From: Rhodocollybia butyracea
Taxonomy: Eukaryota > Basidiomycota > Agaricomycetes > Agaricales > Omphalotaceae
Length of the DNA: 64,000 nt
Reading direction: 5' to 3'
Assembly (NCBI GenBank): GCA_015501585.1
Contig: JADNRY010000015.1
Coordinates: forward strand, 496,001-560,000
Below, piece by piece: positions 23,767 through 35,897 of this stretch. The position numbers and the translations under genes are program-made. The notes beneath the pieces are model-generated. The model did not search any database, was not told the DNA's origin, and saw nothing but the letters and a program-made list of their open reading frames with translations. The stretch's first letter is position 1. Every line of letters starts with the position of its first letter.

Positions 23767-24866
23767 ATGAAATCCCTTGCACTCATGTATCCGAATCATA
23801 TCGTTGTTGGGAACAGCGAGCAATATGCATCGGTCACTACTCGTGGCTTCTCTGACGGATCGGCGAATGGCAGTAGTTACGAGTATCCATCGCTGTCTTG
23901 CTCCTCCTCTCTGCCAGCCGCCACCGGCTTGTCAGAACTGCCACCTTATTGGAATCTCCCCGGAGCTTCATTTAAAAACCTCGACTACTCGGTCCCTCCA
24001 GCTCCTCCAGAAATGGCTATCCATATGAGACCTCCACCTATTATTCCTTCAACTCCGCTCGCTATGGTTAGCGATACTGTTCCACCAGAGGAAGAATTTA
24101 CGCTTGCTCGAGAACGAAAGCATGCATGTTCAATGTGCCACAAACGGTCAGTATGCTTCTATCGTTCTTGTCTTGTTATCTTCAGCTCATCGTATGTAGC
24201 TTTGATCGTCCAAGTACCCTTAGAAAGGTTAGCAGTTTCCATCCAGTTGTTTTCGTAAAGTTGATTCGAAATTCAGCATCTATTGGTACACACTGGAGAA
24301 AAAGGTCCGTACCGATTCTAGTATCCCAAGTTATATCGCTCAGTTTCCGGTTAGCCTTCCGATGCGACACCTGTGGTCGGCGATTTGGCGTACAATCGAA
24401 TCTAAACCGTCACGTTCGACGATGTATCTTAAAGCCTGTCAACGTGATGCATACTTCTCCCACCGCTTCCTCACCGGAACCCGCCACGCCATCTAGTCCC
24501 CGCAGTCTCACTGAACCTCAGCCTCGTCCAGCCAGGCCACGAACCCAAGCTTCCAATATCCACAAACGCAGGAGACGTGCACCGTCTCCCTCTCGCTGGG
24601 TTCCCAATTCCCTTCGTGGTTTTATACTCGAAGAACTGCAAAGAGCTGCTTCGGTTCCTTTGCCTCCGGTCGTTCCTTCCGCATACGAGGAACGTAATTC
24701 TTGGGACGAGAACGTAGGAATGGCTCCGTATCATCCCAGAGAGTGGGCTTTCAAGCCACAGCTCCCTGGGCCAGGTATGGGTACGTATGCCTTTGGCGGT
24801 CGAGACGTGAGGAATATCAGTGGTGGCAGTCGGGAACAGATGCTCGGAAGACTTATTGTATTTTGA
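23767..24866 (+). CDS. C2H2 zinc-finger transcription factor
   Basis: The start at 23767 (MKSLALMYPNHIVV) is followed by about 115 Ser/Pro-rich residues. After introns the zinc-finger pair reads HACSMCHKRFDRPSTLRKHL, then LVHTGEKAFRCDTCGRRFG and VQSNLNRHVRRC. The first finger is a canonical C2H2 with a TGEK linker; the second ends HVRRC and is C2HC-like. The exons HLLVHTGEK and FDRPSTLRK are short and separated by introns at 24149-24202 and about 24232-24273. The C-terminal part is basic then Pro-rich (RKRRAPSPSRW-like) and ends at 24866. This pair is typical of many basidiomycete regulators. DNA target unknown. Nuclear by inference. Confidence 0.87.
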
Positions 24867-25366
24867 ACAAAATGAAACCGTTTTTGTAAGTTATAGTAAC
24901 GAGAAATTAAGCGCACGCGCATGTACCTTCGGAAGACATTCTAAATGTTGGATTGCGGATATATTCAGAAACGATCTTTAGATATGCAAAAAGTACTATA
25001 CAAGTACATGTTTATTCGAATAAGACTTGGGATAACATTTATATACATATGTAACCTTGGCCCACCTATAACTTGCAAGCAGGCAAATAGAACGAGAGCG
25101 TAAAAAACACGGAGCAGAAGGGGGTATTGTCCGCACATAAAGAAGAGAAAAAAGATTTGAATAATATCAAAAAAAAGCAAGAGAGAACAAGAAAAACAAA
25201 AAGACGAGAAAAAGAATAATTACTAGTAGTACATATGCATAAGATCGCCATTCGTTTGAATCCCCTTGCAATTCCAGCCTGCGAGGTTCTAAGGCCGAGA
25301 GTCGTGGATCGTTAAGTTGTGAGTGTTTGAAACGTTTTACGGAAACTGCCTGTTTCCGGATAGCAA
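24867..25366. other. Convergent 3' intergenic spacer
   Basis: AT-rich, with A-rich tracts at 25140-25220, between the zinc-finger gene (+) and the PSP1 gene (-). No gene seen. Confidence 0.5.
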
Positions 25367-28300
25367 TCACTGTTCGAAGCCGCCTCCGCCTTGCAAGGAG
25401 GCCATCCAGATCCTGGTTTTGTATAACCTAACCAAGCCATCAGCCAGAGGTAAACCAAGGACAAAAGAAAAAAAAAACGCACCTAAAGAGCTCCCTCACA
25501 AGCTCCCTAAAGTCGATCCTCTTATCCGCAACAAAATAGAACGTTAACTTGCGTCGGTCCCTGTAACAAATCAGCCTCTCAAAAGGCACGAAGAAACAAG
25601 ATAGTGAGCTACGAACCACTGGTACTCCGCATCCACCACCTCCATCGGCAATTTCTTCGCTCGGACCTTGCTCTGACACAGTTGCAGCGCCTTCATCTCA
25701 TCGCTCATCTTCGCCGCCAAGACACTAGCCTCCGCCGGCCCAGCTTTCCCATAAATCTGTTTCGGGTTGATCTCCTTCTTCCCACTACCCGCTCCTCCAG
25801 GCGCAGACGAAGCGCCAGCCGTCGTAGGGGGAGGTATACCAGCGTACACTCCCGTGGGCGAAATCGGCGTAGGCATAGGCGACTCACCCCACGGCTGTTG
25901 CTGAGACGAATCGAGTAACTGGCCAGACGAACTGCGTCCCGCATCCAACCACGCCTCGACCTCCTCAACGGAGATGTTGTCGTTGACGATCCTCCCTAGG
26001 TCACGTCCGCGATCGGCTTCGACGATGACGAGGTCTCCGACTTTGATTGGGTACGCATTCTTGGATGAGTCTGTGCCCGCCCCGGTACCATCCCCACCCT
26101 CCGACGACTGACCGTTCCCGTTGGTTTGACCGTGGCCATTAACAAAACCGGCAGCGCTTTCATTTCTCATGATCTCACCCTTGACAGCATCAGTGAGATA
26201 GAACAAGTCTGTACGACCTGCTTTGAACTCTACGATAAAGAGCTTCCAAGAGGGCGGAACAGCAGAGAGAGGTACACCTCGCCCAAGGGCGTTTTCGGGA
26301 GCGAGCGGTTGCGGTTGCTGCTGCTGGGGATGAGGAGGGTGTTGGCCGTGCTGCGGATGTGGATGCTGGTGTGGCTGATGGTGAGGATGGGGTTGTTGCT
26401 GTGGTAGATGACCGTGTGGAGCTCCTGCTCCATACGCCATATCCAACATGGGACCAGGACCGCCCGAGCTCGCATTCGATACCCTTCTACCACCCATGGG
26501 TATCGGCCCTTGTTGCTGTGATTGAGGCGTATAATATGCCTGTGGCGGAAAGCCCCATTCCTCGTCCCATCGTAGGCGACGTTCCCCCTTGAGATTGAGA
26601 CGACGCTCGGGCTCTAGCCGCATAGCTAGAACCAGCTGCCAACCCGTCGAGTCCGAGCGCGGCCGGGGCCTGAGAAGCATGCTGCTGAGGTGTGTGTTCC
26701 TGGCTCTGGCTGATAGACGAAGAGGAATTCTGGTGATGGTGCCCAGGACTCGATCCCGATAGTCCACCATCACGCGGAAGACTTCCGGGAGAGACGGATC
26801 CTCGTCGCTGTTGAGGAATGTCAAGAGACTGTTGTTGTTGCTGATGCTGATAGAGAGATTGGTTTAGGTTCATCATCCCGAAATTGTTGTTGAGGGCATC
26901 CATAGGATGCATTCCGCCACTCATTTGGTTCATACCAGGGATTGGAGGTCCAGCATCTAGTAGATCGTCGTCCGAGAGCATCAATGATCCTCGCCCTGTA
27001 CCAGAAACACCTCCGCTCATGGATATCGTTCGTCCCATCCCGGCCATCCCACCCCCTCCTCCTATGCTCATGCCCAATCTACCCTGCGAATGCGCATAAT
27101 CATAATCATACTCGAACTCATCATCAACCGCACTACCAGCGAGATCTTCTAGTCCACTTCCCCGCCGCACCGGCTGGACAACACTAACACTATGCCTTCT
27201 AGACGTCGCACCGCTGCCAGGAATATCATCCAGTTCTGAAGCCTCCATATCTACCACCAAACCCTCCAGCGCCACCGGCCCCACTAGAATACCCTCTGGA
27301 AAGGGAGTTACGGAGCCCAATCCCACGGGGAACTGGGGAGGTACCGCTGGGAAGCATGCGATCTACGTCTCGCAGGAATGGGCTCTGATTCGAGTTATCT
27401 TTATCTCCATAATCGTATTCACCATACTCATTGTACAGGTATTGTGAGCGGCGAGAAGAAGAGTCTAGGCGTTCACGGAGAATGGAGAACGTATGATCAG
27501 AATCGTTTCCGTTCCAGGAGGCCATGGTTGAGCCAAGACCTGAGGTGTCGCGTGTGTAGCCGTGAGTTGGTACTGAAATGGAAGAGAGTTAGTGGATGTT
27601 TGATCACGTTATCCATTGCTAGAACGAAAATAAAGGAACGGGGGAAAGCTGATTGTTCCTTATGGTGTGACCGATTCGAATCGCACGGACAGCCTCGTAA
27701 AAATGAATGGACAATGCAAAAGAACGAAAAACCAACACAGAAGAGTGAACTCACATCCATACATTCCAGCTGCTCCAACACCGGTGGTGGACCTCTGCCC
27801 ACAGTACTCGTGGCCAAACTCCTGGCTTCTGCTTCTACTAGGGTCAGTCGCGTACGTCCTGCCTCTTAACATCGTCTCTCGTCATCATGTGAAGACGCGA
27901 GACTAGAGGACGTTGATGACCGAGGGAAGGAGAAATTAGCGGATGAGTACCTGCAGATATGAATCAGTACACATATACAGAACCAAAATATCCTTACCAG
28001 GTAGCTGGGACGGACTCAGCGAGCTGGACAACGAAGGCGGTAGCCTTCCACCTCCAACACTATAACGGCCTGCACCTCCTACCGAACTTCCTGCTGAGAA
28101 GCCTACTCCTTTCCTAGCATACACAGGCGAGTCTGAGTATTCATCAAATGGACCGACAGAAGCCCGTAATCTGCCAATCATCGCATCAACATCATCGTCT
28201 TCGCCAGCATTATCGAACGCAGCATCTTCCAGCAGAGACTCGTCATCTTCAAAAGTCGAACCGAATTGGGAAAAAATAACCTGCTCCTGAAGAAGTACCG

Positions 28301-28649
28301 AGCCAGAGAAGGAATGCGGCTGACTACCAAGGCTACCTCCAGAGAAAGAGGAGCTGCGATGGCTTTGGGGCATCGGAATTCCGCGTGCAGGGTATCTCGA
28401 GCGGAAGATATCAGCAGAGGTTTTTTTGAGTTGGATTAGGCTGAGACCAAGGGGACCTTGAGGCTGTTGCAGTAGGACTGGCAAATAATTGGGATTGGAC
28501 GAAGCAGATGATGAACGTGGAGGTTGCGAGGTTGCGCGCGCAGATGAATGGTTCCCCAGCTCGTTAGGCTGAATTACATCAGTCGATGTAGAGTCCTCAA
28601 AACGATTTGGTCGCTGTTCAGCGTTTGGGGAAGGTGTTGAATGTGACAT
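25367..28649 (-). CDS. PSP1 C-terminal domain protein
   Basis: Large protein with a long low-complexity N-terminal part and a conserved C-terminal PSP1 domain. Start at 28649 (MSHSTPSPNAEQRPNRF). Exons with DPSRSRSQEFGHEY, THGYTRDTSGLGST and EYGEYDYGDKDNSNQ follow, then Gly/Gln/His-rich stretches including a polyQ/His-Pro region. The domain begins around PPSWKLFIVEFKAGRTDLFYL, continues KVGDLVIVEADRGRDLG, INPKQIYGKAGPAEA, LCQSKVRAKKLPMEVVDAEY and DRRKLTFYFVADKRIDFREL, and ends RIWMASLQGGGGFEQ at 25367. Yeast PSP1 suppresses DNA polymerase alpha mutations; its biochemical role is unknown. An intron of about 49 bp (near 27294-27342) explains one frame change. Another change between about 26555 and 26600 (SQSQGGTSPT to WDEEWGFPPQ) has no fitting intron and is probably a one-base error or mutation. 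Confidence 0.85.
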
Positions 28650-29898
28650 CTAATGTGAGTCAGAGTCAGCTTAAAGTGACGGATTTCGAAAGCACAAGAT
28701 CCGACGTAGCATCGCACAATGACTGCTGCTGTGCTTGCTGAACATCGTTACTCACCGACAAGGCCAATTCTGGAGACAAGCTAATCCCTGATTGGATAAA
28801 CTTTTAAGAGCTTATAGGTCTCTTCGAAAGCGCTGTAATCTGTAATCTATGTGATTTCTCCTTCGCCACCTTTGGACAATAATGTTTTTAAAAATTCTGC
28901 AAATAGTAGAGAAAAGCTGCGCACGAGACTGGCCAAAAATATCTACAACTTCAATTGCGCTCTGAGGTCTGGCAGATGTATTTGTCGTATGCTGCTGCAG
29001 CCTTCTCCTTTATTTTCTCTGTTTTGTCCCTTTTCTAGAGGTTGTTGTACAAGTGTCTAGGTGATGGTCTAGTACTGAAGCTAGCGTTCTATGCTTGCGC
29101 CTTTTTCAGCTCTAGGGCCGCCGGCAATGTCCGTGCAAAATGATACAGAAGGAGAGATCAGTGGGAAGGACGTTGAACCTCGTGTTTGAAAGTAAATGGC
29201 TAGTCGTAGTTATAGTTCAAAGACGTTCAGTTTCAAATAGTCATCAAAGCGTCAAGAGCCTAAGGTCACCGGACTCGATTTCGGAGTAGCGATCACATGT
29301 AGCGGCGCTTATGTTAAACGCTCAAGCACTTTTTCCCTTCTTCCTGAAGCCCGAGGCCCTAGAGATTCTCTAAGATTCGCCTTGTCTGGTCATGGGAGCC
29401 TTGGAGTAAATACATCTTTGAACCATGTCTTGTTCAATTCAGACATTCTAATGTCTTATCCTATGTTCCGGACAGTTGTTCAGCCATCTCCATTTATGAT
29501 TTTTCCTTACTGGTCCAAAAGCTCTTAACTTAGCACTTGGTATTCGACTCTAAGCTGTTCTTCAGCGTTCAACTTAGCGGTTGAAACGTACTCTGCCTCA
29601 TCATTCCTAAGCGGACCACGTCGGTTTACTCCACCACTGGTCCATCGTTTGATGTTTCAGGCTAAGTACTTCCCTGCATGCACTGCTTTCATCAAGGTTA
29701 AATACTCGGGTTTAATGTTTTCGCCCTTCAGCTAGTCTCACCCACCTCCCCTTTACTTCTCTAGGTTCCGCCGGACGGTCCCGTTCATCTGGACATTTGT
29801 CGTAGCACGCATCGCTCGGTCGATTGTCGTTCTATCCACAGCATTAAAGTTCCTTTGAATCAAATTCAAGTTGACCTTGAACCCCACCTCTCCTCATA
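28650..29898. promoter_or_regulatory. Long divergent intergenic region, PSP1 / RlpA-like gene
   Basis: 1.25 kb between divergent starts. No coding signal that I trust. A pyrimidine-rich tract precedes the RlpA-like start (29735-29765, 29885-29895), typical of fungal promoters. Confidence 0.4.
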
Positions 29899-31030
29899 AT
29901 GTCCACAATCATGACCTTTTTCGTCCTTGCCTTGGTTTCGTTGGTTGCAGGAGGTCCCATCCCCATCCGAAGGTCATCGCAAGAACTTCAATCGCGTCAA
30001 ACCGTTGTAACAGACTTTTCCGGAGGAACCGGTGATGGTAAGTGTCAATTGATACTGCTCTTTCGTGCACGTTGATTAATATTGTGTAGCGACATACTAT
30101 GCAACTGGGCTTGGGGCTTGTGGTATAACAAATGTTGACACGGGTTAGTCTTTTCGTGCCTTCTGAAGTTTCCACTCATTGTACTGCGTATCAGATTTTA
30201 TTGCGGCTATCGGGGAAGACTTTTTCGATCAGTATGCGTGCGTAGTATAATGCAAGACTCTCAGGAAATCACTAATAATGATTTTGCAGTGCACAAATGG
30301 GCGACAGCTCAGGTAACCCTAACAAGTGCGTTCTCCCTGTGTGATCATTTTATACCAAGCTAATACGCTAAAAGCAATCCCATCTGCAATAAACAAGTCG
30401 TCGCGAGCTGTACGCGTTATTATCTGGCCCGTGTAACGTTGATCTAACCTTCTGTTTTCAGGGGGTGGCAATTCCGTCACTGTAAGCATAACCGACCGAT
30501 GTGCCGGGTGTACAATTCCATATAGCCTGGACTTTTCTCCAGCCGCGTTCCAACAGCTTTCACCCCTTGAAGCTGGTCGTCTAAATGGAATGACTTGGGT
30601 CTGGGCAGACGGAGGCTCTTCGCCTCAGTCAACCTCCCCACCGGCTAGCTCAAGCAGCAGTGATGCTTGGGCTCCTTCGGCCCCAGCCACAACACCTAGC
30701 TCAAGTAGTAGTGATACTTGGACTCCTCCGGCCTCAGCCACAACGTCTCCCGGCTGGAGCTGGACTGATACCACACCTACTGCCACGACACCCACTGCCA
30801 CTTGGACGAGCGCAAGTACCGGTACTCCTTCAGTCACCAGTTCCGCATCTGCCACGTCCCCCACTACGACCCCTTCCGGCGGAGTCAACGCAGTGAACCC
30901 CATTTCTTCCGGGTCTACTACAAGCACACCCAGCGCCTCCTCTACGACGGCCTCGAGTACTAGCTCATCCTGGCCCTCAAAACAATCTAGCGGGGCACGG
31001 AGATCGATACGGAGATTATGGGAGTTATGA
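29899..31030 (+). CDS. Secreted RlpA-like double-psi beta-barrel protein with Ser/Thr-rich tail
   Basis: The start at 29899 gives a signal peptide (MSTIMTFFVLALVSLVAGGP). Short exons encode YYATGLGACGITNVDTD, DFIAAIGEDFFDQYA, PNKNPICNKQVVAS, then NSVTVSITDRCAGC and LDFSPAAFQQLSPLEAGR, ending GMTWVW. This is the barwin/expansin-like DPBB fold of fungal RlpA-like proteins, with the typical conserved Cys and the TDRC-GC motif. Unlike most small family members it has a tail of about 140 Ser/Thr/Pro residues, likely O-glycosylated, suggesting a cell-wall or matrix location. The protein ends LWEL at 31030. Relatives are often induced during fruiting, wood decay or host contact; catalytic activity is not established. 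Confidence 0.87.
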
Positions 31031-31733
31031 TTCATTTATGATTTAAAATTTAGTGCTCAGAAGAGAAAGTATATTTATCGAAGTATAAATGGATGTTGTT
31101 TCACGGGGAAACTTGACGTGAAAGTCGACTGCTTGCCTGTTGTACGAGCCAAACACGTGTACTCATCATAACACCACTTGACCTCAGCCATGCGTAAGTC
31201 CAAAACTTGCACTATGACCATTTTTGCGTATCTCGCGTGCATAACCAAATTCTGTTACTCGTTCTCCCGTTTTACCGAGGCGATATGCATGAGCCAGCGA
31301 CAAAAAAAGCCAACCATCTGTTGGCTATCTATTTCTAATCTTGTAATATCGTCTTGGCGTGGACTTTGGCCAACAGTGACGACACCACGAGGAACCTTGG
31401 GAGTATAAATATCCAGTACTTGATCAAATCCAATGGATTCGCTAAAAATTCCAGCATCCCGAAAGACAGTGAGAATGATCACCCATTTCCTGCTTTCTCT
31501 GGTCTGCACCCATATGCCTACCTACTACGCTCGCGAGCAAGCAATTCATCTTGACAAGTCACAAGCCTGTTCGAAATAAACTCGTTCCGTTTATTCCGAA
31601 CGTCTTTGGCCCGATAGGTTCTGTGTTTTTCGTACAAAAGCCAGTGAAGTTACAACTCCTCCTCAGAATCAACCCCCCACTGTCGAGATTCTACTGACAA
31701 CGTTGATTCAACTTTCATAATATCAATATCATC
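31031..31733. promoter_or_regulatory. Intergenic; promoter of thaumatin-like gene 1
   Basis: About 700 bp. The last 65 bp (31669-31733) are conserved with the sequences upstream of the other two thaumatin-like genes, including CCCCCCACTGTCGA and TTGATTCAAC followed by ATCATC-ATG. Confidence 0.55.
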
Positions 31734-33309
31734 ATGAAGCTCCTTCAAGCAGTCATACTCGCCGCTTCCGTTAGCTTTGGAGCGGCTCGCACGTTTACGG
31801 TTTGTTTTTGTATCCCTTGATCGTTCGATGGCTCACGGTTTCTTCCAAATCTTCCCAGGTTTTCAATGGATGCCCTTTCACGATGTGGCCTGCGGTATGC
31901 TGGTGTCCACGTTCAGGAAGACTGGGATTTGATAACCTTTCCGCAGATGTTCACAGGTGTGGGCGCGGCGCCTGACTTCGCAACCGGGTGAGTTGTCACA
32001 GTGGGCTAAGTCTTCCTGAAAAGATGCCTCTCTCATCATGCGTGGACTATCTAGTTGGGAAGCCGCGGAGTTCACCGCTGTCAGCTTTACCGTTCCCGAC
32101 AATTGGGAAGCCGGGCGCATTTGGGTGAGCAGCCCTTGTCGCTTTCACAATCTTTCGAATTAAAAGTGATTGCATGTCGCATAGGGACGTCGGGACTGTG
32201 ATTTCAGTACTAACCCCGGCCCCAACTCATGTCTCGATGGCGGATGCAATGGCGGGTGAGTTATTAGTAAACAACCGCGCCTTTTCTCCTAATCTAAACA
32301 CAAACAGTCTTGTCTGTGATCCTGTAACTGGGACTGTGAGTCGATTCGAAAATAAAACAGCTGCTTGACACTAATTATGGCGCCTAGGGTGTTCCTCCAG
32401 CTACTCTTGCTGAGTTCACGCTCTCCACTAATCCTTCTATTCCTGACAATTATGATGGTATGTTTTTAAATGTCTCGATGGAGTGAAGGTTTTAGATGTT
32501 GGTTGTGCAGTTTCCCTGGTTGATGGTTATAATCTGCCTATGAGGTGAGTGCGATACATCAGCTTGTCTAGTGATGTAATGTCGAACTTAAACACTTAGC
32601 ATCACGACCAATGTGGGTTGCCCCGTGGCATCTTGTCCAGTTGATTTGGGACCAGACTGTCAGTTATTTCTCACTCTTATTTTCGTGGTGTTCCCTGATA
32701 AACATTGATACATATAGGTCCTGCACCCCTGATTGGACCGTTTGACTCGACAGGTTTTCCCGTAGGGTGCAAGTCTGCTTGTGTATGCGTTCATGGTTTC
32801 ATTACCTGTAGTTTCTAATTTTGAACTGTCTAGGATGCGAATTTGTCCGGTAATCCAGGTGAATATCATAAATCTCCATTGAACTATCAGCTGATAGCCT
32901 GATACTAATCCCACTTCTTTTCTTTTAGCAAATAGGTGTTCATTTCCCTGCACGTTTCTCATCTTTCAAACTGACTATCCTTTTATTTTCCAGCCCTAAT
33001 TGCTGTAGCGGACAATTCAATACGCCTGCAACCTGTCCCAACTCAGGTTAGCCTTTTCGAAAGTTGAAGAGTCACCTGTATCTTGGAACTGACAATTCAA
33101 TTTTTAGGAGTCGAATTTTACAGCTATTTCAGTATGTACTCGTTCAAACTCTCCATTGAGAGCCGAGCCTGACTTTTAATCCTTCAGAGGACAACTGCCC
33201 CGACGCATATGCCTATGCATTCGATGAATCCAGTGGTACTGCGCTGTGGACTTGTGCCTCCACGCTTGCGGCAGATTATACAGTCACCTTCTGCCCTCCC
33301 CCCGCTTAA
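31734..33309 (+). CDS. Thaumatin-like protein, copy 1
   Basis: Secreted thaumatin-family protein of about 250 residues in roughly 12 short exons. Signal peptide MKLLQAVILAASVSFGAART, then VFNGCPFTMWPAMFTGVG, ATGWEAAEFTAVSFTVPDNW, IWGRRDCDF, GPNSCLDGGCNGGLVCD (equivalent of the thaumatin GDC block), GVPPATLAEFTLS, DNYDVSLVDGYNLPMS, GCPVASCPVDLGPDC, FPVGCKSAC, PNCCSGQFNTPATCPNSG, DNCPDAYAYAFDESSG and a final DYTVTFCPPA. Paired Cys are as expected for the disulphide-rich fold. In fungi such proteins are linked to beta-1,3-glucan binding or hydrolysis during wall remodelling, for example in fruit-body autolysis. Frame is intact. Two paralogues follow on the opposite strand. Confidence 0.9.
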
Positions 33310-33814
33310 TCATCAACTCCTGTATGGTTTACTTTGCGGGAGGCATTGTTACTTCTCATTGTTCATTACTTGTTTATCCTGGGGCTCATACTTAGGGAAT
33401 CAGATTAAGTTGGTTTATTTGGGGATCTAAGCGAGTTGAATCCAAGTAAAATGGAGTATCGAGTGCCCAAACCGCTCGTATAATGGAAGAAGGCGGAAGG
33501 GCTGCGCAATAGTGTCATGAGCTCAGTATACGTTGAATAGTAAGCTTGTGACCTACGACCTGCAGAGAATCTCGGATACGAATGAAGGAACTCAGATCAT
33601 TTGCTCCAGTGACAACGACAACGAATACAGATAATGGCGCCTTATAATAGATAAATGGGTTATCTGTTGTGGATTATCATCAGGCTAGCCTGAGCATACC
33701 CTCTTCAACTGCACAAGTTAACGGGAGTATCGGAGCCGTGTCGTGGGAATCAAGAATATGTGCGGCACGATCAAGTCACAAGTGTGAATCACCTCTTATT
33801 CCACTTGTTCTACC
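33310..33814. other. Intergenic between thaumatin-like 1 and CSN7
   Basis: About 500 bp with no supported gene; contains the 3' end of copy 1 and the CSN7 promoter. Confidence 0.5.
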
Positions 33815-34951
33815 ATGGACCTCGGTTCAAACTTTGCGGCAAAATCAGAGCCCTATCTGCTCATGGGCAAGAACATGAAAGGCGCTGCGGCGGCCAAGTT
33901 GATTCAAGACGCCACTTCAGCGCCAGGCGTGTTTGTTTTTGGGGAATTACTCGAAATGCAAGGAATCCAGGATGTGTGTTATTTGTATCTTTTGTTGTAG
34001 CCAAAATATCGATCTCATCGGTGCTTCTAGCTCGCAAAGAATGAGCAATATCATAAATCATACGCGCTTCTACAAGTATTCGCGTACAGAACTTATCATG
34101 ATTATCTTCGTACATGTTATTTCTACTGCTGCTTATGCTTTACTGACGATATGCATAGAAAATCCGGCTCAATTTCCGCCTTTGAACCAGGCACAGACTA
34201 CCAAGTTGAAACACCTGTCCATTGTGTCGATGGCTGCTGAGAAGCGGGTGAGTCCTGATGCCTTTCTTCAAGGCCAATTCATTAATCGCAATTAGATCCT
34301 TCCTTATGCCCAACTCATGTCCGCGCTCGATATGCCCACTGTCCGAGAGCTCGAGGACCTCATTATAGATGCCATATATCTCGATATTCTACGAGGAAAA
34401 CTTGACCAAAAGGAGTCTCAGCTTGAGGTTGAATACACAATGGGAAGAGATTTGGAACCGGGAAAAGTCGAAGCCTTGCTCGGTGCGTTAAAAGACTGGT
34501 GAGCATTCATTTTCGTGTTCTTGCGTTTCGGCTTGACTCATATTTGGCTTATGCAGGGCGTCAACCACCGCTGCTGTCCTCGCCACTCTCGATTCTCAAA
34601 TCAGCCACATATCATCCCAGACGGCTACCAACAAATTGATCAAAGATGAATACGATGCACACGTCCAACAACTCATTAAAGAGCAGAGCGATAAGAAGGA
34701 ATCCTCATCGGGTTCCTCTCATTACCCTTCATCGACTGCACAAATTAGAAAGCCGTTTGCAGGCCAGGGTCAAGTCATGGGTGGGGCCGATCGAATGGAT
34801 GTGGATGAGCCTGAAATGCAAGCTGGGGGGTCGAAAGGGAAGAACCGCAAGTAAATGTATTTATACCGTCGTTTTACTAAGGGTACTAACTTCTTACTTC
34901 AGGGCGCCGCAAGCCGACACTAAGCCGATGAGAAAGCGAAATAGGCTTTGA
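33815..34951 (+). CDS. CSN7: COP9 signalosome subunit 7 (PCI domain)
   Basis: Scaffold subunit of the COP9 signalosome, which removes NEDD8/Rub1 from cullins. The start at 33815 gives SEPYLLMGKNMKGAAAAKLI, matching the family pattern of an N-terminal helix pair, then ATSAPGVFVFGELLEM, ENPAQFPPLNQAQTTKLKHL, LSIVSMAAEKR, ILPYAQLMSALDM, PTVRELEDLIIDAIYLDI and LRGKLDQKESQLEVEY with the GRDLEPGKVEAL block: the winged-helix part of the PCI domain. A helical C-terminal tail contains acidic MDVDEPEMQAGG and ends in a basic KPMRKRNRL typical of a nuclear signal. About 285 residues. The last intron (34853-34903) splits GKNR-RAPQ. The 3' part of this gene is duplicated downstream at 38081-38170. Confidence 0.9.
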
Positions 34952-35897
34952 TTTGCGTATGTGACTTGTACTTGGACTTGCATGTTTTATCTCCTATTCG
35001 CTCTTGCTCTGTATATCATAGATCCAGTTTAATAAGACATCACCCAAATCAACGTTGACCTCTGTTGGTGGGTTGAGGGGAAGTTGTTTTCACCCTGTTA
35101 ACATCCCTCCCACTTTCTTTCCATAACGTCCGTATGAGACACGAGCCTGCTTTCGAACTTTATTTCCAGAACTACGGTCACAGAGTTTGTGTTTGGCGAC
35201 AAGGAACTATGGATAGTGGGGATTCTCGTCAAAACAATTGCTGACAAGAAGTTGTTATTCTTGTTTGCTGCCTAGTTGTGAGTTTCACTGACATCTTTGA
35301 ACGAGCTTGTGCAGAAAAGTGCTGGCTCAAGTCTAGCTACTCAACAGTGGTAGTGGTAGTATAACCGACGTGGTTCCATTTAAAAATTGCTGGGTGTTGT
35401 AGTACTAATCCTTTGGAGCTGTTTTACAAATAGAAAAATTTGGCCTTATTCCATGAACTTCTAAGTATGACTAAGTACGAGGGCTCAAAGCGAAATCGGG
35501 CAACGAAATCCGAAAAAAAAGGACTCGTACTCTTGTTTCCTGCAAACCTGTACAAGGAGTTGTGATCCGAGGGCAGCATGAATAGCGTCCAATTAATATA
35601 GGAGTTCGTAGGCACCCCCAGTAGGAGATCTGGATGAGCGAGCTTCTGCGAGTTTGATTCACGAATGAGATCATTGAACCTGCATCCCTTTCGCCGGTCT
35701 GGTCGTGCAGCTTCACCAAGGAACCTGTATCTCTGGTCGAGAGTCGTGTGATCTGATGAAAGGGAAGCCTCGAGGAAACACTTAGCGGGCAGAACGGATG
35801 CCAAGCCGGCTGAGCAGGAGGGCTCGGCCAGAAATAGTAGTAACTAATAGTATTTGAAAAGTTGTTAGCGCCTGTAGCGCCCGACATGTACACTTCG
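34952..35897. other. Spacer between CSN7 and thaumatin-like 2
   Basis: Convergent 3' region inside segmental-duplication unit 1. No supported gene; the minus-strand open frames here show no motif. Confidence 0.45.

Noticed and set aside
25604..25918. Arg-rich frames antisense to the PSP1 gene
   Set aside because: Shadows of the conserved minus-strand coding sequence.
26200..26420. Plus-strand Arg/Leu/Trp-rich frames at the Gln/His repeat region
   Set aside because: Antisense of CAG/CAC-rich repeats in the PSP1 protein.
27290..27345. Second frameshift in the PSP1 gene
   Set aside because: A 49 bp intron (GTACCT donor, CTTTCCAG acceptor, CGTAAC-like branch site) restores the frame, so no disruption is needed here.
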